Of a stretch of DNA of 5,528 bases, positions 1 to 5,528 are shown in pieces. Below the pieces are notes generated by a model. It was given only the letters and a program-made list of their open reading frames with translations. It was not told the origin of the DNA and made no database searches. The DNA lies in the NCBI GenBank assembly GCA_964352775.1, contig CAYGTK010000234.1, forward strand, positions 1 through 5,528. The letters run 5' to 3'. The translations under genes and the position numbers were made by a program. The stretch comes from CAYGTK01 sp964352775. Lineage in GTDB: Bacteria > Bacteroidota > Bacteroidia > Chitinophagales > CAIOSU01. Position 1 is the stretch's first letter; each line of letters opens with the position of its first letter.

Positions 1-1050
1 GGGCAGGTGGCATATCTTCATCATAGCCAACTCTACATGCAAGCGCTTGTTTTTGCTGGTTTTGTAGTTAGAAAGGTATTGGTCGGCCAAGTTCATGGCA
101 TTCAATAAAAAAGCAACTGATACCTGTGCTGATTGATCTACATAGCGTTGACGTAGTTCACCGCTCACTTCTAGCAAAGTACTAGTGCGAGGGTCTTTAC
201 AGATCATCAAGTTTCGCCAATGGCTTTGTAGGCCATTCAAAAACTCATCGCCATCAAAACCATTGCTCAGTATATCGTTGAATTGTAGCATTACACCGCT
301 GATGTCTTGCTGTAAGAACATATCATTGGCCTTGAAATAGTATTCATGGTCGAGTATGTTCAGGTTCTTCAGAACAGAAGCAAGTGTTAAGCTCTTTCCA
401 CCATGATCCACTAAGCGGTCGAACATACTTAAAGCATCTCTTAGTGCTCCATCGGCTTTTTCAGCAATTAGGTGCAAGGCATTGGTCTCAGCCTCAACTC
501 CTTCTTGCTCGCTGATACTTTTAAGGTGACCCATTATGTCGCCCACACTAATTCGCTTAAAGTCGAATATCTGGCAACGGGATAATATGGTAGGGATTAT
601 CTTGTGCTTCTCTGTAGTTGCCAAAATGAAAATGGCATAACTAGGCGGCTCTTCCAAGGTCTTCAAAAAGGCATTGAAGGCAGCTTGCGATAACATGTGT
701 ACCTCATCAATGATATACACCTTATACTTACCATGCTGTGGTGGTATGCGCACTTGATCCATCAACGTACGAATGTCTTCCACCGAATTATTCGATGCAG
801 CATCAAGCTCAAATACGTTTAGCGAGTTGGTAGTATTATCTTGATCGCTATCAAAATCATTTATCACACGCGCTAGTATTCTAGCACAGGTGGTTTTTCC
901 CACTCCGCGAGGACCACAGAACAATAGGGAATGCGGCAGCCTATCGCTATCAATAGCGTTAAGTAGCGTTTGTGTAACCCCTTCTTGGCCTACTACTTCG
1001 TCAAAGGCGCGCGGCCTATATTTTCTGGCGGAAACCACAAAATGATCCAT
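1..1050 (-). CDS. dnaX: DNA polymerase III subunit gamma/tau, N-terminal 350 residues (partial, C-terminus off the left edge)
   Basis: This is the ATPase subunit of the clamp loader, which loads the sliding clamp onto primed DNA in the cytoplasmic replisome. The minus-strand frame is open from ATG at 1048-1050 to base 1 with no stop. Visible AAA+ features are the Walker A motif GPRGVGKT (residues 46-53), the DnaX signature ELDAASNNSVEDIR (81-94), Walker B VYIIDE (111-116), sensor 1 ATTE (144-147), the SRC arginine-finger motif (157-159) and sensor 2 around R204 in GALRDALS. Domain III follows to the window edge; the tau-specific tail is not in view. The start is fixed by the family's usual N-terminus (FVVSARKYRP). 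No SD precedes it. The stretch between Walker A and ELDAASNN (residues 60-80) has no cysteines, so the zinc module of E. coli DnaX is absent. The gene is divergent from rpsF. The identity is certain. Confidence 0.97.
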   Translation of the reverse strand, partial: MDHFVVSARKYRPRAFDEVVGQEGVTQTLLNAIDSDRLPHSLLFCGPRGVGKTTCARILARVINDFDSDQDNTTNSLNVFELDAASNNSVEDIRTLMDQVRIPPQHGKYKVYIIDEVHMLSQAAFNAFLKTLEEPPSYAIFILATTEKHKIIPTILSRCQIFDFKRISVGDIMGHLKSISEQEGVEAETNALHLIAEKADGALRDALSMFDRLVDHGGKSLTLASVLKNLNILDHEYYFKANDMFLQQDISGVMLQFNDILSNGFDGDEFLNGLQSHWRNLMICKDPRTSTLLEVSGELRQRYVDQSAQVSVAFLLNAMNLADQYLSNYKTSKNKRLHVELAMMKICHLP

Positions 1051-1130
1051 AAAGCGAAACTACGAGTTTAACGGTCAGTTGCCAATTTTTGACAGATAAA
1101 ATAAAAGTAGCTAGTTTTTAACAGATCCCT

Positions 1131-1138
1131 TATCTTTG
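1131..1138 (+). promoter_or_regulatory. Bacteroidota-type -7 promoter box for the rpsF-rpsR-rplI operon
   Basis: TATCTTTG matches the Bacteroidota -7 consensus TAnnTTTG exactly and is followed by CAGTCCG. It lies 49 bases upstream of the rpsF ATG and points at the operon. The expected -33 element (TTG or TTTG about 20 bases upstream) is not recognisable; only T-rich sequence lies nearby (1114-1119). From the usual spacing I infer a transcription start near 1142-1144. The match is seen; the promoter function is inferred. Confidence 0.7.
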
Positions 1139-1143
1139 CAGTC

Positions 1144-1157
1144 CGTTTGAAAAAACG
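1144..1157 (+). other. 5' leader hairpin with GAAA tetraloop, upstream of rpsF
   Basis: CGTTT (1144-1148) and AAACG (1153-1157) form a perfect 5-bp stem closing a GAAA loop, a GNRA tetraloop. It lies almost exactly at the predicted mRNA 5' end. A CCG triplet (1143-1145) sits at its base. Known rpsF leaders in other bacteria bind the S6:S18 complex through a CCG presented in a bulge, but the flanking helix of that motif is not evident here. A simple 5'-end stabilising hairpin is equally possible. Confidence 0.35.
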
Positions 1158-1165
1158 TATTAATT

Positions 1166-1180
1166 AACTAAACAATAGTT
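1166..1180 (+). other. Second small leader hairpin just before the rpsF start
   Basis: AACTA (1166-1170) and TAGTT (1176-1180) are perfectly complementary around the loop AACAA. The stem ends 7 bases before the rpsF ATG. It is A/T-rich and probably weak, so it may be chance. Its position would put it at the ribosome landing site, where Bacteroidota genes are usually unstructured and A-rich. Confidence 0.25.
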
Positions 1181-1187
1181 GGCAGTT

Positions 1188-1559
1188 ATGAAAAACTTAG
1201 AAACTACCGTGATTGTTACCCCAGTGCAGACAGAAGGAGCATTGAAGGAGACTATCGCCAGCTACGAAAAATTCCTAAAGGATGCCGGTTGTACGATCGT
1301 GCATACTGAGAAATGGGGACTTCGTCAGTTGGCTTACCCGATCAAGAAAAAGACATCGGGCTTTTATTACACCATCGAGTACAGTACTGAAAATGGTGGC
1401 GTTGTAAATGATTTAGAACTCGTGCTTCGTCGCGATGAGAACATTTTACGCTTTTTAACTACAGCACTTGATAAATACGCTGTAGATTATAATGAGCGTA
1501 AGCGCAACGGCTTAATTGGAAGAAAAAAGAAAGAAGAAGCTAAAACTGAGGAGGCATAA
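1188..1559 (+). CDS. rpsF: Small ribosomal subunit protein bS6
   Basis: bS6 binds the 30S platform as a partner of bS18. In Bacteroidota it also helps form the pocket that holds the 16S 3' tail. The 123-residue product has the family core: an N-terminal strand ETTVIVTPV (5-13), the conserved WGLRQLAYPIKKKTSGFY block (43-60) and the RRDENILRFL segment (81-90). A Lys/Glu-rich tail ends it (about 112-123). I chose ATG at 1188 because the protein then begins MKNLETTVIV, as the family does; an in-frame TTG at 1179 would add three residues (MAV) and lies inside a small leader hairpin. There is no SD before it. It is the first gene of the operon, and rpsR follows after 2 bases. Its last codons (GAG GAG GCA) double as the rpsR SD. 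Confidence 0.96.
   Translation: MKNLETTVIVTPVQTEGALKETIASYEKFLKDAGCTIVHTEKWGLRQLAYPIKKKTSGFYYTIEYSTENGGVVNDLELVLRRDENILRFLTTALDKYAVDYNERKRNGLIGRKKKEEAKTEEA
1549..1554 (+). promoter_or_regulatory. Strong Shine-Dalgarno sequence for rpsR, inside the 3' end of rpsF
   Basis: AGGAGG, extended by G1548 that could wobble-pair, ends 7 bases before the rpsR ATG. This is a near-perfect complement to the 16S anti-SD CCUCCU at good spacing. It is unusual here: rpsF, rplI, dnaX and the small gene at 2532 have no SD, as expected in Bacteroidota. It is made of two GAG codons, although the nearby Glu pair in the same tail uses GAA GAA, which suggests selection on the bases rather than the protein. Confidence 0.75.
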
Positions 1560-1561
1560 TC

Positions 1562-1828
1562 ATGGCAACTAAACAAGACATCAAATTCCTCACGTCTCCC
1601 AAAATTGGGAACATGAAGAAAAAATACTGTCGCTTTAAGAAAGCCGGTATTAAATATGTAGACTACAAAGATCCTGACTTCTTAACGAAGTTTGTGAATG
1701 AGCAAGGTAAATTGTTGCCTCGTCGCTTAACAGGAAACTCTTTGAAATTTCAACGCAAAGTATCAACTGCTGTTAAGCGTGCACGCCACCTAGCATTGAT
1801 GCCTTACGTTACTGACCTTTATAAATAG
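1562..1828 (+). CDS. rpsR: Small ribosomal subunit protein bS18
   Basis: bS18 pairs with bS6 on the 30S platform, contacting 16S rRNA. The 88-residue product shows the family blocks KKKYCRFKKAGIKYVDYKD (19-37), GKLLPRRLTG (49-58) and the basic helix KFQRKVSTAVKRARHLALMPY (62-82). It is slightly longer than the E. coli protein (75 residues) through an N-terminal extension, which is normal in Bacteroidota. A single cysteine (C23) remains, so there is no zinc site. The gene starts 2 bases after the rpsF stop, so translation is probably coupled. It is the only gene here with a strong SD. rplI follows after 9 bases. The identity is certain. Confidence 0.97.
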   Translation: MATKQDIKFLTSPKIGNMKKKYCRFKKAGIKYVDYKDPDFLTKFVNEQGKLLPRRLTGNSLKFQRKVSTAVKRARHLALMPYVTDLYK

Positions 1829-1837
1829 ACTATAACA

Positions 1838-2284
1838 ATGGAACTAATACTATTACAAGACGTAGAGTTTCTAGGTTATAGTGATGACCTAGTAAACGTT
1901 AAAAACGGTTACGGACGTAACTACCTTATCCCTCAACGTAAGGCCGTTCTTGCAACTGGCGAGAACCGTGTGGCTTGGGAAAAGCGTGTTGCTGTAGCTA
2001 AAGCTAAAGAAGAAGCATTACTAGCTAAGTTGAAAGAAGTATCTGAGAAGTTAAAAGCTGGAAACTTGAAGATAGGTGCCAAAGTTGGTACTAGCGGAAA
2101 GATATTCGGTAGTGTAACTTCACTACAGATAGCTGATTCTATCAAACGCGAATTCGATGTTGAGATCGATCGTCGTAAGATCAACTTAGAAGGTGATATT
2201 AAAACATTGGGTAACTATATAGCTAACGTATCTCTTGGTACTGATAACGTTATAGAAGTTGCCTTTGAAGTAGTTGCCGAGTAA
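1838..2284 (+). CDS. rplI: Large ribosomal subunit protein bL9
   Basis: bL9 binds 23S rRNA near the base of the L1 stalk and reaches across the ribosome surface, helping frame maintenance. The 148 residues match the family's usual length and its two-domain form. The N-terminal RNA-binding domain contains VKNGYGRNYLIPQRKA (21-36). A long Ala/Lys/Glu-rich connecting helix spans about 42-75. The C-terminal domain has KIFGSVTSLQIADSI (88-102). Position 34 is Arg where many family members have Gly (PQGKA), a minor variation. There is no SD; the bases before the ATG are A-rich (ACTATAACA). It is the last gene of the operon and is followed by an intrinsic terminator. Confidence 0.97.
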   Translation: MELILLQDVEFLGYSDDLVNVKNGYGRNYLIPQRKAVLATGENRVAWEKRVAVAKAKEEALLAKLKEVSEKLKAGNLKIGAKVGTSGKIFGSVTSLQIADSIKREFDVEIDRRKINLEGDIKTLGNYIANVSLGTDNVIEVAFEVVAE

Positions 2285-2327
2285 AGGCCCGCAGGGCGTA
2301 AACACGGAGCTACGATAAGCACAAGTG

Positions 2328-2359
2328 AAAAGTCCTTCCAATATGGAAGGACTTTTTTT
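2328..2359 (+). terminator. Intrinsic terminator of the rpsF-rpsR-rplI operon
   Basis: AAAAGTCCTTCC (2328-2339) pairs perfectly with GGAAGGACTTTT (2345-2356), a 12-bp stem around the loop AATAT. A run of seven T's (2353-2359) follows the G/C part of the stem. It lies 43 bases after the rplI stop. A smaller hairpin, GCCC-GCA-GGGC (2287-2297), sits directly after the rplI stop and has no T run. Confidence 0.92.
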
Positions 2360-2531
2360 ATTTCCCAAAAGTGAGTTTTTAACGATAAGGCCTTTTTAGT
2401 GCAGGTAACAGTATCATAGATCTTTAGGGAGCAGTAATGAAGATGGTTTTAGAGTTTACCTTATTGATAGCTAAAGAAATAGGACGCCCTAAACTTCGTT
2501 ATCTTAGGTATTCATAATCAAACACACAACT

Positions 2532-2824
2532 ATGAAAACCGACCCCTGTACACCAGATCTGTACTTACTGTTATCGCCATTTGCCTTAGCTTTATTTGCT
2601 TGCGCGATATCAATATAATACCCGCAGCCTATGCTAATGAAGTGGCATCTAGCACAGCTATGATACCATTAAACCCAGATGGCACTATTACGGTACGTAT
2701 GGCCCCAAATGAAGAAGTACATGTAGACATCACTAGCATCAGTACCTCTGACGAGCTAGAAGTAAATATTGAAGAAGTGAATGGCCGTAGCATATATGAT
2801 GCTATACCTGTTGAGATAGAGTAA
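2532..2824 (+). CDS. Small exported protein of unknown function, reading frame broken by an apparent one-base deletion near the start
   Basis: I do not recognise the family. The long frame ends at 2824 and is open back to 2483, but it has no ATG or GTG; its first usual start is TTG at 2600, in the middle of a hydrophobic segment. Reading upstream in that frame gives TRSVLTVIAICLSFICL, a typical signal-peptide core, followed by AAYA|NE, a good signal peptidase I site. The obvious ATG (2532) is in another frame, which stops at 2616 after 28 codons. One extra A in the run at 2535-2538 would join them as MKNRPLYTRSVLTV and so on, giving about 98 residues. The predicted mature part is short and acidic, with two similar strand-like stretches, EVHVDITSIST and ELEVNIEEVNG. 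It could be a recent pseudogene, a sequencing error or a length-variable tract. It converges with the helicase gene 14 bases downstream. Confidence 0.6.
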
Positions 2825-2836
2825 AAGAGGACTCTA
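2817..2836. repeat. Inverted repeat at the convergent gene junction
   Basis: TAGAGT (2817-2822) and ACTCTA (2831-2836) are perfect inverted copies around 8 bases. They overlap the stop codon of the small gene and fill most of the 14-base gap to the helicase stop. There is no T run on either side, so it is not a classical terminator. It may be a weak bidirectional one, or chance. Confidence 0.3.
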
Positions 2837-2838
2837 CG

Positions 2839-5528
2839 TTACTGGTTATCTTTCAACCGCATATCATACTCTAGTATCTCTCGGCTAAGTTGCTCCAATA
2901 TATTTAACGACTGTGATAGGTCAGTACCTAAGGAGTTAGCTGCATCAAGGTTGGCCCAGTTTAAACTTACTTGTCTTATCTGTTCAATTGCTTTGTCGTT
3001 CTTTTTTAGCAGTTCAGCTATGTGTTTCTTTTGTTCAATAACTATAGCGTCCTCTTTATCAGTTTCATGATCTTCATTCTTAGGAAAAATGGAGGATACA
3101 CTGTTGTGCAATGTTATCACTTTTTCCAAGTTGCCCAATACAGCTACTAAAACCTTATCCACCGCTTGTTTGTACCTACTATAAGTCAACTCATTCGGGT
3201 CGAGTCTTTTTTCTAGAACCTGATCAAAGCCCTTATAGGCTGCTAATAATTGTCCTACTTGTTCTTGTTCTGCCAAGCCATTAATAGGAGCCAGGTCTAG
3301 CTCAACAGATCTAACACGTTTTGCTAATGCCGGGTCAGTACTCATTAACTTATACCAATGACCTTCTAGCGATTGCGCGGTCAACTTAAAGCTATCTATA
3401 TCCAACTCTTCAATTCTGCAGATGTTCTTGATCTGATCTATACACAACTGCTTATGAAAAACCCAATCCCAAAGGCTAAGGGGGAATATAGTTACCCCTA
3501 CCCTATCAAAGAGTTTGTACCTATTAAGGTGCATAACATCCTCATACTCTCCTGGAAAACCAATAAGATCTATTACCAACATTTGCAACCCATGCACCAC
3601 TACTAGATCCATCGGAATACCAGCAATAACATAATTTGGTAGTACATCGTACCCCTCATCGTGTAGTTCCCTTATCAATTCGGCAACATACTTTTCTCGC
3701 AATTCCTGCTTAGGCAAGTTAGTAGGGTTTTCACTTTTTACCAATTCGATATATTGCAGGTAGGAATGAAGTTGATGGGTATTAGGAAGATTTTTAATAC
3801 CTATAGAGGTAAATACCATTTGCAAATCTCGGGCGCGGGTTACAGCTACATTAAACATGTCTTTTTTATTCAGGTAACCCAAACTTCGCTTTACCGTTTC
3901 AGCATCAACAGCTGTCGAGATAAGCATAATGTCTTTCTCTTCACCCTGAAAAGAATAAGGTGTACCAGCTCTTAACTGATGGGCCGAAATATCACTAAGA
4001 CTTATCTGCTCAAAAAGTTGCTCCTGCAAATAAACGGCCTGCTCTCTAAAAAAGGATAAAATACCTATGCTAAGCTTATCCTTTACGCCAATATCTGCTT
4101 GAGATGCTACCAACTCTTTTACTTTGGCGAGTAGCTGTTCGGCCTCTTGCTTGTTCACTCCATTTTCGTGAATACCATTACACTTAATATCCTCCAATGG
4201 CAACCTACTTCGTGGGGTAGGTTTTTGGGTCATCAGCCTAAGCTTGTTGAAATAGTAGTGCTGGTTGCTAAATCCTATAATTTCTGGCAGGCTACGGAAG
4301 TGTTCGTTTAACGACACTACGGCATCTTGCGTATTAATAACGTCGTTGGCCAGGTCAATTATACTATTGTCTCTATAATTCAAGGTTATTGCGGCACTTT
4401 CTATTCCCATTTCTTTTTGCAATAAAAGCTGCTTGTTGTACGATAAGAAAGCCACGTGCCGCAACTGCTTGGGATCGCCAAATATGCATGCTCGTTTCGC
4501 TCTTTGTATTGCTGGCAAACATATTGGAATATTGCATTGGGTAGCTTCATCAATGATGACTAGATCAAACAACGCTTCTTCAAGTGGTAACGATTGATGT
4601 AAGCTATCTAAAGTACACAGCCATATAGGCAGATAGCTTAATAGCATTTCATGATCTAATTGCTCGAACATCAATTCCTGTCTTCCAGATGTTCGTGCTT
4701 TCAAGGCATTCTGAAAATATTTCAACTGCCGACGTTGGTACTTAACCGCGTGGCTCAATCTGTCTTCGGATACTGCATTTATGTAGTCTACAATATGCTC
4801 ATTAAGCTCAGCTTGTTTCTCTTTCACCCTTCTGAACTTATCGTGTAAAGAGCCCTTTTTAAGATGGTTAATGTTTTTTATCCAGGCCCTAACACTTTGA
4901 ATTAAAGAGATATCACCTTTATCATTGGTCGACTTTTCTAACCTAAGTCCAGCATTCACCTCTTTTTTGGCAGCCCTGTAAAACTCCTTTTCTAGTAGTT
5001 TCACCTCTTTAAGCGCAGTGTTCAGCTTCAACTTTGATGGGTAGGCAACCTCGTAGTGCTGGTAGCCATCAGTTACCTTTTCAATGAATTTTTTAAGCTG
5101 CTTGTGATGGTCATCTTTACCTGCCCGAATTGTAGAATACGATCTAAGTCCGAGATCGCTGATCAGCTTTTTTTGGATCACATCCACCGCATGGTCTGTT
5201 TGGCTTACAATAAGTACAGATTCCCCTTGAAGAAAACGATCCATTGCCATAGCCGCTATGGTGTAACTTTTCCCTGTACCTGGAGGCCCAATCACCATGC
5301 TCAAATTTCTATTGGCTGCATTTTTTAAAGTCGTTTTTTGTTCATCACTTAAAGGTGTAGGTAGCGCCTCTGGACTAGTGTTGCCCCTTTTTAAGTTGGA
5401 ACCAATATTGAACCCAAGCAACTGCTTTAATGGGGGTGAATGATCTTCTTCTTTGACCCCTTCCAATAGTTCCAATTCATGGAGTATTCCTCTTAACGAT
5501 CTAGACTGGCTCGCAATAAGCATAGCAC
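2839..5528 (-). CDS. UPF1/DNA2-like SF1 helicase fused to a degenerate restriction-endonuclease-like domain and a helical tail (N-terminus off the right edge)
   Basis: Residues are counted from the Met at 5521-5523; the frame stays open to the edge, so the true start is probably outside. Helicase motifs, in order: Q-like LSDEQKTTLKNA (58-69), Walker A GPPGTGKS (79-86), motif II DEAT (325-328), motif III GDPKQLRH (349-356), SLNEHFRS (404-411), motif V FQGEEKD (525-531) and motif VI VAVTRARD (559-566). All are intact, so ATP-driven unwinding of nucleic acid is likely. About 240 residues separate motifs I and II, much of it charged helix. Residues 605-695 (GYDV, MDLVVV, LVIDLIGF, then LSLWDW) resemble the Vsr/MTES_1575-like nuclease domain that ends some bacterial SF1 helicases, but the usual IECDG is IDLIG. 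The tail (about 710-894) is mostly helical, with LDPNELTYSRY at 774-784. The cellular role is unknown; DNA repair or phage defence are guesses. Confidence 0.85.
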   Translation of the reverse strand, partial: AMLIASQSRSLRGILHELELLEGVKEEDHSPPLKQLLGFNIGSNLKRGNTSPEALPTPLSDEQKTTLKNAANRNLSMVIGPPGTGKSYTIAAMAMDRFLQGESVLIVSQTDHAVDVIQKKLISDLGLRSYSTIRAGKDDHHKQLKKFIEKVTDGYQHYEVAYPSKLKLNTALKEVKLLEKEFYRAAKKEVNAGLRLEKSTNDKGDISLIQSVRAWIKNINHLKKGSLHDKFRRVKEKQAELNEHIVDYINAVSEDRLSHAVKYQRRQLKYFQNALKARTSGRQELMFEQLDHEMLLSYLPIWLCTLDSLHQSLPLEEALFDLVIIDEATQCNIPICLPAIQRAKRACIFGDPKQLRHVAFLSYNKQLLLQKEMGIESAAITLNYRDNSIIDLANDVINTQDAVVSLNEHFRSLPEIIGFSNQHYYFNKLRLMTQKPTPRSRLPLEDIKCNGIHENGVNKQEAEQLLAKVKELVASQADIGVKDKLSIGILSFFREQAVYLQEQLFEQISLSDISAHQLRAGTPYSFQGEEKDIMLISTAVDAETVKRSLGYLNKKDMFNVAVTRARDLQMVFTSIGIKNLPNTHQLHSYLQYIELVKSENPTNLPKQELREKYVAELIRELHDEGYDVLPNYVIAGIPMDLVVVHGLQMLVIDLIGFPGEYEDVMHLNRYKLFDRVGVTIFPLSLWDWVFHKQLCIDQIKNICRIEELDIDSFKLTAQSLEGHWYKLMSTDPALAKRVRSVELDLAPINGLAEQEQVGQLLAAYKGFDQVLEKRLDPNELTYSRYKQAVDKVLVAVLGNLEKVITLHNSVSSIFPKNEDHETDKEDAIVIEQKKHIAELLKKNDKAIEQIRQVSLNWANLDAANSLGTDLSQSLNILEQLSREILEYDMRLKDNQ

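Noticed and set aside
1102..1109. Minus-strand TACTTTTA as a -7 box for dnaX
   Set aside because: It has one mismatch to TAnnTTTG and no -33 element at the right distance; in such A/T-rich DNA this is weak evidence.
1933..2184. Minus-strand open frame of 83 codons inside rplI
   Set aside because: It lies entirely antisense to a certain ribosomal protein gene, with low-complexity Ser/Ala/Leu content; a shadow of the real frame.
2186..2368. Minus-strand open frame of 60 codons across the rplI end and its terminator
   Set aside because: It covers the terminator hairpin and the rplI 3' end and shows no protein-like features.
2387..2394. Palindrome AAGGCCTT followed by a T run
   Set aside because: There is no loop for a stem and it follows a strong terminator directly; not a functional terminator by itself.
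2500..2507. TATCTTAG as a -7 box for the small gene at 2532
   Set aside because: It departs from TAnnTTTG at the conserved TTTG part and lacks a TTG about 20 bases upstream.
2437..2517. A 26-codon plus-strand frame starting ATG AAG ATG, preceded by AGGGAG
   Set aside because: It is very short, has no recognisable protein features, and SD-like sequence is not a reliable start signal in this phylum. Probably chance.
3373..5328. Several plus-strand open frames of 62-90 codons
   Set aside because: All lie antisense within the helicase gene, whose motifs prove the minus-strand frame; none resembles a protein family.
1..5528. CRISPR arrays, tRNA or rRNA genes, insertion sequences, long direct repeats
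   Set aside because: No repeat-spacer pattern, cloverleaf, transposase motif or long terminal inverted repeat was seen on reading both strands.

Overview
The window looks like a chromosomal segment from a member of the Bacteroidota with moderate-to-low GC. Three things suggest this: the ribosomal proteins and DnaX read like Bacteroidota versions; the one clear promoter has the TAnnTTTG -7 box typical of that phylum; and most start codons lack a Shine-Dalgarno (SD) sequence. The DnaX resembles, from memory, the flavobacterial type that lacks the zinc-binding cysteines. The exact family cannot be fixed from the window.

Layout. (1) Positions 1-1050, minus strand: the first 350 codons of dnaX, the clamp-loader ATPase of DNA polymerase III, running off the left edge. 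(2) 1051-1187: a divergent intergenic region with the ribosomal operon promoter and a short mRNA leader carrying two small hairpins. (3) 1188-2284, plus strand: the compact operon rpsF-rpsR-rplI (bS6, bS18, bL9), closed by a strong intrinsic terminator at 2328-2359. (4) 2360-2531: intergenic DNA with no convincing gene. (5) 2532-2824, plus strand: a small exported-protein gene whose start codon and signal peptide lie in different frames, as if one A were missing from a run of A's. (6) 2839-5528, minus strand: a large UPF1/DNA2-like superfamily 1 helicase with a C-terminal restriction-endonuclease-like domain and a helical tail, running off the right edge. Its stop codon faces the small gene across a 14-base gap.

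How the parts relate. The ribosomal operon is ordinary in content, but rpsR alone has a strong SD. It is formed by the last two Glu codons of rpsF. In Bacteroidota, bS6, bS18 and bS21 together form the pocket that hides the 16S anti-SD tail, so an SD in front of a gene for one of these proteins could act as a feedback sensor. This is the most interesting regulatory idea in the window. The helicase is the most accessory-looking gene: its nuclease-like domain seems to have lost part of the catalytic signature, and its biological role is unknown. There are no tRNA or rRNA genes, insertion sequences, CRISPR arrays or attachment sites that I can see.
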